A stretch of DNA of 64,000 nucleotides from Amycolatopsis roodepoortensis (GCF_014873915.1 NZ_JADBEJ010000001.1:930001-994000); one strand, 5' to 3'. Positions 1 through 10,119 are shown, numbered from the stretch's first letter. Notes: generated by a model from the sequence alone, not told the origin. Translations and numbers: made by a program.

Positions 1-1
1 C

Positions 2-1345
2 GACGCGGCGATGACCGGACATGAAGTCGAAGTAGACGGCGGTCACGTGTACCACGTCGCACTGTCCGTTCCGCCCGCCGACAGCAATGCAGCGGACGGG
101 TTCTTCGGCGACGCACTCTGGCGCGAGCTGGCTGAGGAAGCGGTCGCTCACATGGGCTTCGGCCCAAATTCGGACGGGATGGGCGGATGCCGCTGGGTCG
201 CGGTCCACCACGGACTCTCGGCCGAAGGCAACGATCACGTACATCTGGTCATCAACCTCGTCCGCGGCGACGGCCGGATCGCCAACACCTACCGCGACTG
301 GCCACGATGGCGCACCTGGTGCAATGCCGTGGAGGAACGCCTCGACATCACCCGCACCGCGCCCGCCGGCGAAGGCCGCAAAGCCGCCTCCCGCCCCGAA
401 CTCAAACGCGCGACGACAGCAGGCGCGACCGACCGGGAGCTGCTCACCCAAGCAGTCAGCGACGTCATGGCCGAAGCGATCAACGAAGCTCAGTTCGTCG
501 CCCTGCTAGACCAGGCGAGAGTCGACGATGCGAAAGTGTTGTACGCGCCGCACATCTCCGGCGGCCAGGTCGCCGGGTACAAAGTCGCCCTCGACCGAGG
601 AGACGGCTCCGAGCCGCTCTGGCTGGCCGGTTCCAGCCTGCGCCGTGATCTGTCCCTGCCGCGGCTACGCGCTCGATGGGAAACCCCGCCCGGGGCCTGG
701 GACCAATTCGCAGTACCTGTGTGGACCGGCGAGATACCCACGACCAGGTTCGTCGACAACGCTCGTCACAACAACTGGCGATACCTTCGCAGACATCTCG
801 CCGACGCGGAAACTGAGCTACGCCAGGATCTCGCCGACTCCACCGAACCTGCTCGCTGGCACCAGGCCGTCGAACACACCGCTGACCTCACCGCTGTGCT
901 GACCCGTTTCGAAAGCCCGCCGGCACAACTGCACCGCGTACACGGCCAACTCGCCCGCGCCGCCCAACGTCCACGCGGCCATCGGCAGCCGAGTGTCGTT
1001 GCACCGATGCTCCTCGAAGCTACTCGGGTGGCGGCCAAGTGCAACACCCCCGCCCTGCTGATGCTGGCCGCCGTCGTACTGCTGCTCTACGGAATCCTCG
1101 AGGCGTTGGACCATTTCGCCGAGCAGCATCACGTTCGGACAGTGGCTCGGAGGCAGATCGCCGACGCATGGAACGAACTACGCACCCACCCCGCGGTCGA
1201 AACCAGGGCCGGACGAACGGTCTACAACACAGTGGTAGATGTTTGCTCAACAACCAACCCAGCAACGAGGGACACCGAACGCCTACGCCGGGCAGTTGCT
1301 CACAATCCTGCCCCGGCTGCGGTACCCCGACTTCGATCTAGATAG
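2..1345 (+). CDS. Relaxase/mobilisation nuclease, 5' truncated by window edge
   Basis: The open frame runs in from the left edge, so the ATG at 11 is probably internal. About 75 residues in is the relaxase metal-binding motif GNDHVHLVINLV (HxH type), preceded by CRWVAVHHGLS, as in actinobacterial MobA/VirD2-like relaxases that nick oriT and lead the strand during conjugation. The upstream catalytic Tyr region lies outside the window. Around residues 340-365 is a hydrophobic stretch (ALLMLAAVVLLLYGIL), a plausible membrane segment, followed by a basic tail. The gene marks the left part of the mobile region whose DNA translocase is at 20925-23066. Family assignment is firm; substrate and element type are inferred. 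Confidence 0.8.
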   Translation, partial: DAAMTGHEVEVDGGHVYHVALSVPPADSNAADGFFGDALWRELAEEAVAHMGFGPNSDGMGGCRWVAVHHGLSAEGNDHVHLVINLVRGDGRIANTYRDWPRWRTWCNAVEERLDITRTAPAGEGRKAASRPELKRATTAGATDRELLTQAVSDVMAEAINEAQFVALLDQARVDDAKVLYAPHISGGQVAGYKVALDRGDGSEPLWLAGSSLRRDLSLPRLRARWETPPGAWDQFAVPVWTGEIPTTRFVDNARHNNWRYLRRHLADAETELRQDLADSTEPARWHQAVEHTADLTAVLTRFESPPAQLHRVHGQLARAAQRPRGHRQPSVVAPMLLEATRVAAKCNTPALLMLAAVVLLLYGILEALDHFAEQHHVRTVARRQIADAWNELRTHPAVETRAGRTVYNTVVDVCSTTNPATRDTERLRRAVAHNPAPAAVPRLRSR

Positions 1346-1497
1346 TCGGGCCGTTCACACGGGGCACGGCGAGGCTGCGGCAATCAACCCGTCAGGTGTG
1401 ATGAAACAACAAGTTGCCCATTTGTGTCAGGGTGAGGTTGCCGATGGCTGCCGCCGGGCGTGCCAGTCAGGCAAAGGTCTTGGGCGCGAAGGTGTGT

Positions 1498-4400
1498 TCA
1501 ACGGCCCTCTCGGGTGAGTATGACTCCTGGACCAAGTTCTTCGATCCCTGAAGCCGTGACGTCCGCTCCCAGGTAGATCTTGATGGTTTGGTCGGCTAAT
1601 GGTGTGAGGTCGATATTTTGACTAGTTCTTGCAATTCGAATGCGGCGAAGTGTTGCATGATTAGCTATTCCTTCAATGTTGACTGCTGCGCAATTATTGA
1701 TGGAAAGCCATTTGATTGGAAGCTGACTTAGTGGACGCAGGTCTCTCAGGTTCAAGCAGTCATCCAGAGAGACGCTTTGCACGTTCGGAAACTTTTCAAC
1801 AACTCGGGTCAGAATTTCGTTGTCCTCTACCTTAAAGCAAGTCATGACTCGGATTTTCTCGGGGTGGGCAATCTCATTTATCCACGCAGCAACAGGGCTA
1901 TGTAGAAAATTTACGCTCTCCAGATTTGGCAAACGACGAAGCGGTGAGAAGTCTACGACATTCTGCGCGTTTACAAGGGATAGATCGCGCAGCTTGTTGA
2001 GTCTGGATATAAATTCGACAGTAATGGGCCATCCGCTGGTGAAATTGATAAAGAGTCGTTCGAGTCCTTGTAGATTTCCTAATTCTGGCAAAGTTTCTGG
2101 TGCCATGTCACCGAGTACTACTAGGTTGGTCAGTCTATTAAGTTTCCCAAGTTCGTGTATCTCTTGGGCGATAGGGCCATTTTGCCATAAATTAACTCGG
2201 CAGTGACGAAGGTTTTGAAGCAAATAAAGGAACGGGACTGCGGCAGCGAAATCAACCTCCACTCCCGTCCATCCATGGTCCACAAGCGGCGCCTTTGCAA
2301 GCACGCTTCGCGCATACGATTCCGGATCGAAATACTTCCACGCACGAATTAGTTCCTCTTGTACCTTCACGCGCGAATCAAATGTATAACGACTCAGTTT
2401 TTCCAGTGCCCGAGGGCCGTTCACTAACGAGGCAGTACGCACGCAGGCGGCTGCTTGCGCAGTCGACAGATTCAGGAATTCTGTCGGCAGGTAGTCCAGG
2501 ACTGATTCGCCGACGGTGGCGAGTGATCGGCTTTCGCGAACACTGCGCGGAGGAACGAGGCTTCGGATGCAGTTGTCCACGCGGTCGAGCACATCGGGTG
2601 GAGCGAGGATTGCCGTTTCCTTGCACGCCGCAGCCAGTAGGTTCAACTGACGGGCCGCTTTTGGTGCCGCCCTGGTCGCCTGGTCGAGAATGCCGCTGAG
2701 TAGACGGCCTCGCTGCTCCTCGCTACCTTGTGCGCACGCCATTAGTACGGTTTCCCGCCACAGATCGGATCGGGCGCGAGTGACGAGCAGATCGATGCTG
2801 TCGCGGTCGATGGCCTCCCGCGCTGCGAGGAATTCCTGGAACGTCCGGTGTATGAAGTCAACCCTGCCTTGAACCGGCTGGCGGATGACGCCGCTGCGCT
2901 CGATTAAGTGGTCGAGCAAATTTTCTGCGTCTTCGCGAATATTAGGCATACCCCTTAAGCGATCAGTCATCCGTGTGAGCGCCTGTTCGCGGCTCATCTC
3001 CGTGCGTCCGTTTTCATTAAGCCACCATGCCAGAACACGAAGAAGGACGAGTTTCTCGTTCGCTGAGGCCTCGGTTTGGTATCCCGTCAGCACGCTTCGG
3101 TCGGCGTCTCGGCGCTCCAATAGCATCTCGAGCGCAGCTGAGTATAGCGCTAGGCGGTCGCGAGGTAGTCTGGCCCGACGGTCCAAGTTGAGAGCGCATA
3201 ACATTGCGCATAGCAACGGGCTGCGTGCAAGTGCACGTAGATGTGTGCGCGCTTGCAACTGTGCTAGCAGTGATCGTAGGTGCCCTGGCACCTCTTCAGG
3301 TCGGCAGGGGAGCAATTCGGGCTCGACAACGGAGTCCAACAATGCCGAATGCCATCGGCGAAGGAACACCTGGACATCGGCAGAGGTCATAGGCTCAAGC
3401 ACAACAGATCGAAAGCCCTCGTGCGCCAGCCATCTCGAACCCACTGCTGTTGGTCGCGACGTGACTACTACGCGAAGCTTTGGGTAACCGTTTAGTAGCT
3501 CTCGTAGCCACTGGCGTACCGCGTTGCGTCGTTGCGCGACAAGTTCGTCTACCCCATCAACGAGAAGTAATGCATGGCCGGATTCGAGTTGACGGTGAAC
3601 CCATTCGGATGGAATAGGGCCACATTGCGGAGAGCTTGGCTGGGTGAGTAGCTCGTCGCCCCGCGGCAGTGGGCCATTCGGAAAGTCTCGCAGCTTCACC
3701 AAGAAAGGTACGCACTCGTTCCACCCGTCGAGTTTATCTGTGAATGTACCCTGGGCGGAGTTCACAGCTAGCCAGCGCAGCAAAGTTGACTTACCTGCGC
3801 CCGCCTCGCCCCGGATAACGGTTAGCTGGCTTCCGCCTAGGGCCAGCTCAACTCTTACATTCTCGGTCGTCTGTGGTTTACTTGGGTTATGGTTCAGCCA
3901 ATCGGTGGTGGAATGGCGCAGAACCTCTTGGGAGATTTCTGAATCCTCTGTCACTGTCAGGCTAATGTAAGCGACGCTCAGTGTCGTTCTCGGTTCGTAC
4001 GTGTGCGTGGTTAGACCGATGACTTCGAGTCGATTGTAGGATCTGACGACTCGGTCTAGGTATCGGCGACGGAACTGCTCGTCGAAGTCCATGCCGTACG
4101 GCGCAGAGAGTCGGCGCACGGGAACTCGCGCGAGAATCTCGGCCGTTCCTTCGATCAGGGTCCGTAACCGTGTCAAGTTCTCGACCGCTGCAGCTGCGGT
4201 GAATTCCGGCAGTTCCTTGATCAAGTGGGTTAAAACGATGCACGCGCGATCGAGAGCAACGTCATACAGGCCGGTAGCTCTCTCTGACAGGGCGACCCGC
4301 TCAACCGGTTGCTGCTTTCGCACGATGGCAGCTAGCGCTTCCGGGGAAAGATCGATGGTGAACAGTGCTGTGTCCGATAGATCGACTTCGTCCAACGCAT

Positions 4401-4698
4401 CGGAGACGGCATTGAACGCAGCTTCTCGTTCATTGGCCGGCACGCCATGAGAAGCATCGGACAGTCCGGGAGCAAGCTGTTTCGCGACCTCGTCCTCGAT
4501 CTTCACCAACTCATCGAGGACTGCACGTTCGTCGCGGCGAATCGGAAACCTTGCACGGATAAGTTTGGTCAGATCGCGGCCACGTCGACTGTTCGCCCTC
4601 TTTTCCGCTAGCCACTTCATAGCGACCTGCTTCGCCACGGCCTGACCGACCTTCAGCAATGCACCTTCGGTAACGATGCCGCACCTCCCCAGGCGCAA
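1498..4698 (-). CDS. NACHT-domain NTPase with C-terminal leucine-rich repeats (bNACHT-like)
   Basis: A STAND-type ATPase of 1066 residues. The N-terminal helical region resembles the NACHT N-terminal domain common in actinobacteria. Walker A is GEAGAGKST at about 297-305 and Walker B LLLVDGVDE at about 377-385, the NACHT signature of DGxDE. The last 250 or so residues hold repeated LxxLxxL leucine-rich units, a likely sensor. Bacterial NACHT proteins are known anti-phage sensors that trigger cell death or arrest; no effector domain is obvious here beyond the N-terminal helices. Base composition is clearly lower in GC than the core genes. The longest frame starts at TTG 4698, but the family N-terminus (EGALLKVGQAVAK) begins about 10 codons later with no ATG/GTG/TTG exactly there. 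A GGGGAGG lies 6 nt before an ATC at about residue 8, so the true start is uncertain. Confidence 0.85.
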   Translation of the reverse strand: MRLGRCGIVTEGALLKVGQAVAKQVAMKWLAEKRANSRRGRDLTKLIRARFPIRRDERAVLDELVKIEDEVAKQLAPGLSDASHGVPANEREAAFNAVSDALDEVDLSDTALFTIDLSPEALAAIVRKQQPVERVALSERATGLYDVALDRACIVLTHLIKELPEFTAAAAVENLTRLRTLIEGTAEILARVPVRRLSAPYGMDFDEQFRRRYLDRVVRSYNRLEVIGLTTHTYEPRTTLSVAYISLTVTEDSEISQEVLRHSTTDWLNHNPSKPQTTENVRVELALGGSQLTVIRGEAGAGKSTLLRWLAVNSAQGTFTDKLDGWNECVPFLVKLRDFPNGPLPRGDELLTQPSSPQCGPIPSEWVHRQLESGHALLLVDGVDELVAQRRNAVRQWLRELLNGYPKLRVVVTSRPTAVGSRWLAHEGFRSVVLEPMTSADVQVFLRRWHSALLDSVVEPELLPCRPEEVPGHLRSLLAQLQARTHLRALARSPLLCAMLCALNLDRRARLPRDRLALYSAALEMLLERRDADRSVLTGYQTEASANEKLVLLRVLAWWLNENGRTEMSREQALTRMTDRLRGMPNIREDAENLLDHLIERSGVIRQPVQGRVDFIHRTFQEFLAAREAIDRDSIDLLVTRARSDLWRETVLMACAQGSEEQRGRLLSGILDQATRAAPKAARQLNLLAAACKETAILAPPDVLDRVDNCIRSLVPPRSVRESRSLATVGESVLDYLPTEFLNLSTAQAAACVRTASLVNGPRALEKLSRYTFDSRVKVQEELIRAWKYFDPESYARSVLAKAPLVDHGWTGVEVDFAAAVPFLYLLQNLRHCRVNLWQNGPIAQEIHELGKLNRLTNLVVLGDMAPETLPELGNLQGLERLFINFTSGWPITVEFISRLNKLRDLSLVNAQNVVDFSPLRRLPNLESVNFLHSPVAAWINEIAHPEKIRVMTCFKVEDNEILTRVVEKFPNVQSVSLDDCLNLRDLRPLSQLPIKWLSINNCAAVNIEGIANHATLRRIRIARTSQNIDLTPLADQTIKIYLGADVTASGIEELGPGVILTREGR

Positions 4699-5104
4699 TG
4701 ACGTCCCATGTGCCTAAGCGTACTGATCGCACACGCTTATGGGTACGTCCGCTTCTAACGAGATCAGGCTCTACCTCATTGAGCAGCTGGGCGTCGGCGG
4801 AGCTTGTAGTTGGCGAGTAGGGGGTCGGTATCCGCGGCTGGCGTTGTCGCGCAGGACGCATCTGGAGACGCACTGGTGTGGGAGGTGACCCTCGGTGCAG
4901 ATAGCCGACGAGCTCCGGTTCGCGTGTGAGAAGATCAGGCAGAGCCTACGCTTCCGGTCCAAGAGGATGCCTGACCACAACGCCGTTTCAAGCCCCGACC
5001 AGGTTGGCGGTGATGCCGCTAGCGCACTGCGGATGGTACGGATTCGGGATGTTCTCGGAGGTGCCTGGTGCTACTCACAGCTGGATTTCTGGACCGACAC
5101 TGGG
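4699..5104. other. Gap between the NACHT and helicase genes
   Basis: About 400 bases with no convincing gene. It contains the upstream region of the NACHT gene and the 3' flank of the helicase gene, both transcribed leftwards. Short open frames exist on both strands but have no recognisable sequence, ribosome site or coding bias. Confidence 0.5.
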
Positions 5105-8100
5105 TTACTCCTGGCAGTAGAAGTCGAAGGATCCGCCGGTGACGGCGCGGACGTAGCTCTCTGCACCGGCGATGACGCGCAGGTGCTCGGCGGTGGCTTG
5201 TCGTCGGGAGAAGCCTGGCTGGGCGATGATGGTCTGGAAGCGGGGGCGGAGTTGGGGCCCGAGTCCCATGATCTTGTGTAGCTGCGTCATGTCACCAGTC
5301 TCGAACGGAGATACTCCTGTACGGGAGTGATACGCCTTCGCGCGACGTTCCAGGTGTCGTAGCAGTGGGAGCGCGCCTTGCTGACGCCACTTAGCTCCGC
5401 GGACTGCCTGCCCGCAGACCTCGTACAGATCTTTGAGTCGTGCGCCCACCTCGCTCTCGCTGGAGAACTTGCAGTGTACGAGGACCACGTGAAGCTCGTC
5501 CCCGGCGATGCGCAGCCCGACGAGGTCGGCGGCTTCGTTCGCGCGATCGTCGTCAACCATGACGTCGAAGGTGGTCGAGGTGCGCAGCAGTTTCGACATG
5601 TAGGCCTGGATGGAGTCGACGCGGCGGTCCTTCCCTTGTGACTCGACCTTGAGGTCAACGTCCTTCCAGTCAGGTGTGACCATACGGTCAGTGGGGAACG
5701 GCGCGAGGTCGAGTTGTGGTTCGAGTAGGCGGTCGTCGGGTAGCAGTAGGCGATCGCCGGCCAGGAAGAGGTTGGGCTTGTTCCTGTTGATCCATGATTG
5801 CAAAGGCACGGTGGTGCGCCTATTTGAGACGAGGGCGTCATCGCCCAACGGAGCGTAGTGCAGCCCATGGCTGGTGAATTTGGCTTGGTAAGAGATCTTC
5901 CAAGCAGGGGTGGTCAAGGTCAGCTCGAACGGTCCTGTAGTGCCGTGATCGTCAACGACGAACTCGACGTCCGTGACGAGATAGGCCTTTTCGCCGACGG
6001 CAATGGTTAGGGTCGTGCCGTTCCCGGCAAAGAATTCCCACGCCCACTCGGCCGCCAACAACACGTGTTCGGGTCGTTCCTGTACCTCTTTCGGGACGAT
6101 CAAGCCGTTGAAGAGCTTCACGAGGTCTATGTCGTCGTTGAGCAGCTTTTCACCCTGGGTGTCGCACCATTGTTTCCACGCGCGGAGGTTGGGTGCGGTG
6201 GTCATGGACCAAAACCGTCCGGACAGCGCGGCACTGATGGTGACCTTCTCTCCCCGGTTGAAGCCGGAGGTCGCGATATGAGTCTGAGTCTTGCCCTGCT
6301 TGTCGTGCTCTGCGAGCGCTTCGAGGACATCGCTGCCGACATACATGGTGTAACGGTTGAAGTGGTCTCGCGCGTCGAGCAGACCGATGTTCGAGGGTGT
6401 GAGACGGTCGAGATTGGCCAGCACGCGGAAGACCACGGGCCCGGTGATCGCGGTGGCACCTTCGCCGAGGACGGCCTCGGCCAGGTCGGCGTAGTCGCCA
6501 TTGTTGTCTGAACTGTGAATGTAGAGCAGCCGCTTGCGCTGAGCGAAGTACATAACGATGAGTTCGTAGGTGCATTCATCGAGGGTTTGGATGTCTCCCC
6601 ATGGCACTTCACCGCGGTGCTCGACGACGAACCAGGCCAGCGTGCCATCCACCCCAATCGCGATCCTGCCGTCGAGTACCTGGTCTGGCCCGTAGAAGTC
6701 CAAGGCCCTCTCAGGATCCCACGCCGAGATGGGCGCGCGATGCGCGATGGCACTCATCTTCGGCTCCAGCGACGGAGTGCTGACGTCGTCCGGGCCGCCA
6801 CTGAACGAGGTGTCGAAGGCGGTGATCTCCTCGGCGGCTGCGGTGGCACGCTCGGTGATGTCGCGAAGGAGAAGATTCCAGTCGGCGTCCTCGCGTAGCA
6901 GGTCTCGCAGTGGCGACAGCGCGGTGCCCGGGTCGTTGCGCACGAACGCGGCTGCGGTGCCGATGCGCGCATTCGTGGCCGAGGCTGCGCGGGTAAACCG
7001 CCCGATAAACTGGATCATCGGACTTAGACTCTTCTTGGCATCATGCAAAGCTGCGATCTTGAGAGTGGGCAGATCGAATCCTTCACCCAGCATGTCGACG
7101 CACACCACCACCCGGCACTCGCTGGTCTTCAGTGCCGTGATCACAGCGTCGCGCTTTGACTTGGCCAACTTGTCGTAGATTAGCGCAGGTGCCAGATCGG
7201 GTGCCTTCGCCTGATAGATCTTGAGAATCGACTTAGCTCGGGTGACGCTGGCGGCACGGGCCATGATGACGTGGTCATAACCTCGCTCTAGATCAGCGCG
7301 CAACCGCGTGATCGCGACCTCTGCCAGTACCGCGTCGGTATCCTCCAGGCTGACAACGGTTTTGTAGTCGATAGGTGTGAAGTAGCCGTCCTTTTGTGCT
7401 TCCCGGAGAGGGAACCGATAGATCATTTTGCCGGGCAGTGATTTGCCGTCCTCTCGGAACGGGGTAGCGGTGAACAGCAGCACCCGTTGTCCAGCAAACG
7501 CGTCGATGATCGATGTCCAACTCGGCGCTGGAGCGTGGTGCGCCTCGTCGACGATCAGGTCTGAGAATGCGGCCAGGAAGGCCTCTCGTGCGTCGATGGA
7601 GAACTTTCCAAGTACCTGGGGGGTCGCCACGACCACGTTAGTGGCAGCGGCTAGCTGGGCCGCGGCGGCTGGGTCTTCGATCCCGTGTTCGAGCTTTGCA
7701 ACGCACGGTCGCAGCGCCGTGGGCGCGACAATCTCCTCCCTCTGCAGGATCCCGAGCGTGATGAATTTGTCGGCGATTTGGTCCCGAAGCGCGCTGGTGG
7801 GAACGATGACCAGCAGGCGGTCCGGGCGGGTCGCCACGAACAAGGCCAGCATCGTCTCGGTCTTGCCCGTCCCGGTCGGCATCACCACGATCCCGGGTTC
7901 GGTCAACCCGGATGACCAGTATCCGATCACGGAGTGCAGTGCACCAACCTGCGGCCGCCGCAAGCTCCCCTGTTCCCCTGGTTCCCGGAAGCCGATCGCG
8001 CCCACGCATGACCGAAGGACTTCAGCAGGCGCTGCGAGAGCATTGGAACCGTTCCACTGCACCCTGCTGTGGGTGCCATGCACCGCAGGTACCACAGCGG

Positions 8101-8287
8101 TGAGCGGCCCATCGTCTGCACTCTGGCCAAGACGCGTTGCGGGACGCACGCCGAACTTGCCCATGACCCGCAGGTCGCCGGCCTCTTCGACGACTTCCAG
8201 CAGGTCCTTCTCGACGAGCAGCTGGCGAACAGCGTTGCCTTCAATTACCAGAGGCCTGGCCCATACCCTCGACGTCGCGATGGCCAT
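5105..8287 (-). CDS. DEAD/DEAH-box superfamily 2 helicase with C-terminal nuclease-like domain
   Basis: A protein of 1060 residues. It carries SF2 motifs I (MPTGTGKT, about 136-143), II (VDEAHH, about 246-251), III (TATPFR, 273-278) and VI (QFIGRFTRA, 426-434), so it should be a nucleic-acid-dependent ATPase like the motor subunits of restriction systems. Near 918-940 is an E...AD...HCK pattern (NEAADLVGL then VLVHCKFS) that resembles the active site of PD-(D/E)xK-type nucleases attached to helicases in defence loci; this is inference. The ATG start at 8287 has AGGAGG just upstream. It lies in tandem upstream of the NACHT gene, 406 bases apart, so the two may share a defence role or be independent. 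Confidence 0.85.
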   Translation of the reverse strand: MAIATSRVWARPLVIEGNAVRQLLVEKDLLEVVEEAGDLRVMGKFGVRPATRLGQSADDGPLTAVVPAVHGTHSRVQWNGSNALAAPAEVLRSCVGAIGFREPGEQGSLRRPQVGALHSVIGYWSSGLTEPGIVVMPTGTGKTETMLALFVATRPDRLLVIVPTSALRDQIADKFITLGILQREEIVAPTALRPCVAKLEHGIEDPAAAAQLAAATNVVVATPQVLGKFSIDAREAFLAAFSDLIVDEAHHAPAPSWTSIIDAFAGQRVLLFTATPFREDGKSLPGKMIYRFPLREAQKDGYFTPIDYKTVVSLEDTDAVLAEVAITRLRADLERGYDHVIMARAASVTRAKSILKIYQAKAPDLAPALIYDKLAKSKRDAVITALKTSECRVVVCVDMLGEGFDLPTLKIAALHDAKKSLSPMIQFIGRFTRAASATNARIGTAAAFVRNDPGTALSPLRDLLREDADWNLLLRDITERATAAAEEITAFDTSFSGGPDDVSTPSLEPKMSAIAHRAPISAWDPERALDFYGPDQVLDGRIAIGVDGTLAWFVVEHRGEVPWGDIQTLDECTYELIVMYFAQRKRLLYIHSSDNNGDYADLAEAVLGEGATAITGPVVFRVLANLDRLTPSNIGLLDARDHFNRYTMYVGSDVLEALAEHDKQGKTQTHIATSGFNRGEKVTISAALSGRFWSMTTAPNLRAWKQWCDTQGEKLLNDDIDLVKLFNGLIVPKEVQERPEHVLLAAEWAWEFFAGNGTTLTIAVGEKAYLVTDVEFVVDDHGTTGPFELTLTTPAWKISYQAKFTSHGLHYAPLGDDALVSNRRTTVPLQSWINRNKPNLFLAGDRLLLPDDRLLEPQLDLAPFPTDRMVTPDWKDVDLKVESQGKDRRVDSIQAYMSKLLRTSTTFDVMVDDDRANEAADLVGLRIAGDELHVVLVHCKFSSESEVGARLKDLYEVCGQAVRGAKWRQQGALPLLRHLERRAKAYHSRTGVSPFETGDMTQLHKIMGLGPQLRPRFQTIIAQPGFSRRQATAEHLRVIAGAESYVRAVTGGSFDFYCQE

Positions 8288-9028
8288 GTCGCCTCCTGTC
8301 TGCCTCGCTTGCAGGCCAACGGCCTAGAGGTTAGTTACTCCTAATAGTCTTCCGTCTTGGGCGATCGTTACACCACATGGACCATCTTCTGGGGTGCCAC
8401 CGGCGTAGGTGCCCGCCGAACTGCTAAATCAACAGGAACAGCCATCGACGTACGAGCAGCACTGCGAGCACGACACATCAGCCAGAGTTGTAGGTGGCAG
8501 GGTCCCTGTTGCCCAGTCGAGCTGACCACACCGCTGGGGGAGACGACGTTGCGGCTTACAGGCGATGTCCGATATCCACCAACGCGTTGATCGCCCAGTG
8601 TGTTGCGGCGCGTCATTAGGCCCCGGACCGAGACTGGGTGGAACCAAGCACTGCTTCAGCTGCGGCTCAATCGAGCTCGTACATCCTCGCGCTTGCTGCA
8701 GAAGACGGCGAACAGGCCCAGGTAGCGCATTCGCAGTGAACCGATGGCGAATCGATCCGGTGTTGTGGCCAGCCGTGCCCGCGCCCAGCCGTGAGGGAGG
8801 GTGCGGTGAAGTCGAAACAAAGCAACAATCGTGGTAAGGATCCCCAACGAATGTGCTTAAGAGGCACTCGCCCTTGAAGGGGCGATGGTTGGCTCAGCTG
8901 TGACCCGGAACCGAGCGGATGAACTGCCTGCTCGCCGAGTTGGCGTCAGCGCGGGAACCCCGTCAAACGGAGATTGCCCCGGTCGTGTCAGACGACCAGG
9001 ACAGTCTCACGCCGTCAGTTGGTGCTGG
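8288..9028. other. Long gap, no gene recognised
   Basis: About 740 bases between the helicase start and the DUF397 stop. I see no frame with believable coding content. One frame near 8590-8690 has two CxxC-like pairs (VCCGASL and CFSCG) that could be a decayed zinc-ribbon remnant. A small hairpin with CGCCC/GGGCG arms is near 8868-8885. The helicase promoter should lie close to 8288. Confidence 0.45.
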
Positions 9029-9250
9029 TCAGATGTCGAACTCGCCGTCCTTGACGCCCCGGATGAACGCCTCCCACTCGGCGGGGTCGAACGCCAGGAT
9101 CGGGCTTGCGGCACCGAGTTTGGTGTCACGGACCCCGATTGCTCCGGGGATGGACCCGACCTCGACACAGCCGCCGTTCTCCTTGCTGTAGGAGGCCTTG
9201 CGCCAGTTGGTCGCGGCGGCGAGGGCGGCAACGGCGTCCTCGTTGTTCAT
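9029..9250 (-). CDS. DUF397 small regulatory protein
   Basis: A small protein of 73 residues with the DUF397 pattern: NWRKASYSKENGGCVEV, then GVRDTK, then LAFDPAEWEAFI. DUF397 proteins are partners, often described as antagonists, of XRE-DUF5753 regulators in the WhiJ/BldB-related systems of Streptomyces and relatives. The ATG at 9250 is preceded by AAAGGAAC. It lies 5 nt after the stop of the XRE gene and is surely cotranscribed with it. The longer frame starting at 9409 would overlap the XRE gene and is rejected. Confidence 0.9.
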   Translation of the reverse strand: MNNEDAVAALAAATNWRKASYSKENGGCVEVGSIPGAIGVRDTKLGAASPILAFDPAEWEAFIRGVKDGEFDI

Positions 9251-9255
9251 CGTGC

Positions 9256-10119
9256 TCACAGTTCCTTTGCTAGCTGGCGGAACAGCGCCGGTGTCGTCTC
9301 CGGCTTGCTGGCCTTGACCCGGAGTTCGGCCAAGGCATTGCGGTAGGCCCTGATCTTCCTCAACTCCTCGTAGTAGTAGGGCTCGACCAGTGTCTCCACG
9401 TACACGCAACCGTGGTAGTCCTCGAGTTCCGGCGGCGCGGACAGGATAGTGAAGGTTCCTTCGACACCAGTGTGCGCGCCGACCGACGTGGGGAGTACCT
9501 GCAATTTGATCCCGGGTCGTGCGGCGAGAACGGCCAGGTGTTCCAGTTGCTCGCGCATGACCTCGACTCCGCCGACGAGCCAGTCCAGCGCCGGTCTGGC
9601 GATCACCCGCCAGACGAGTGGGCGTTCGCCTTCTTCGAAGACCATGCGTTGGCGTGCCATGCGCAGCTCCACGCGGCTGGCGACCTCGTCGTCAGGTAGT
9701 TCGGCGTCGCTGCCGCGGATGATCGCTTCGGCGTAGGCGCGGGTTTGCAGCAGGCCCGGGATGACCTGGGCGTCCCAGCTTTCGAGCTGGCTGGCGGAGG
9801 ATTCCATGCCGAGGAACAGGCCGAAGTCAGCGGGAACCTCGTTCTGGTCGAAGCCGATGAACCAGTCCTTGCCCTTCCGGGCGCGCTCTCGCAGGCTCTG
9901 GAACTTCTCGTTCTGCTCGGCGACGCCGTAGAGCGCCAGCAGGCTCTTCATCTCCAGGGGTTTCGGCAGCGATCGACCGTTCTCGATGTGCGCGATCGCC
10001 GAGACGCTGCCCTGGATTTCTCGGGCGGCGGCCTCGCGGCTGATGCTGGCTGCTTCGCGCAGGCGCCGCATCGCGACGGCGAACCACCACCTCAGCGCAG
10101 TCGGGCTACTCGTGGCCAC
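9256..10119 (-). CDS. XRE-family DNA-binding regulator with DUF5753 (WhiJ-like)
   Basis: A 287-residue protein from a GTG at 10119 with AGAGGAG just upstream. The N-terminus holds a helix-turn-helix (MRRLREAASISREAAAREI then SVSAIAHIENGRSLP, roughly residues 17-55). The rest is DUF5753, including LESWDAQVIPGLLQT and LRMARQR. Such proteins regulate development and secondary metabolism in filamentous actinomycetes, usually with a DUF397 partner encoded next door, as here. It is divergent from the operon starting at 10410 and close to the lanthipeptide cluster, so it may control one or both (inference). Confidence 0.92.
   Translation of the reverse strand: MATSSPTALRWWFAVAMRRLREAASISREAAAREIQGSVSAIAHIENGRSLPKPLEMKSLLALYGVAEQNEKFQSLRERARKGKDWFIGFDQNEVPADFGLFLGMESSASQLESWDAQVIPGLLQTRAYAEAIIRGSDAELPDDEVASRVELRMARQRMVFEEGERPLVWRVIARPALDWLVGGVEVMREQLEHLAVLAARPGIKLQVLPTSVGAHTGVEGTFTILSAPPELEDYHGCVYVETLVEPYYYEELRKIRAYRNALAELRVKASKPETTPALFRQLAKEL

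Noticed and set aside
8565..8837. 90-residue frame with VCCGASL...CFSCG
   Set aside because: Looks like a zinc-ribbon at first, but the rest is low-complexity Arg/Gly and no start signal is present; possibly a relic.
9251..9409. N-terminal extension of the DUF397 gene
   Set aside because: Overlaps the XRE gene in another frame; the ATG at 9250 has a ribosome site and matches family length.
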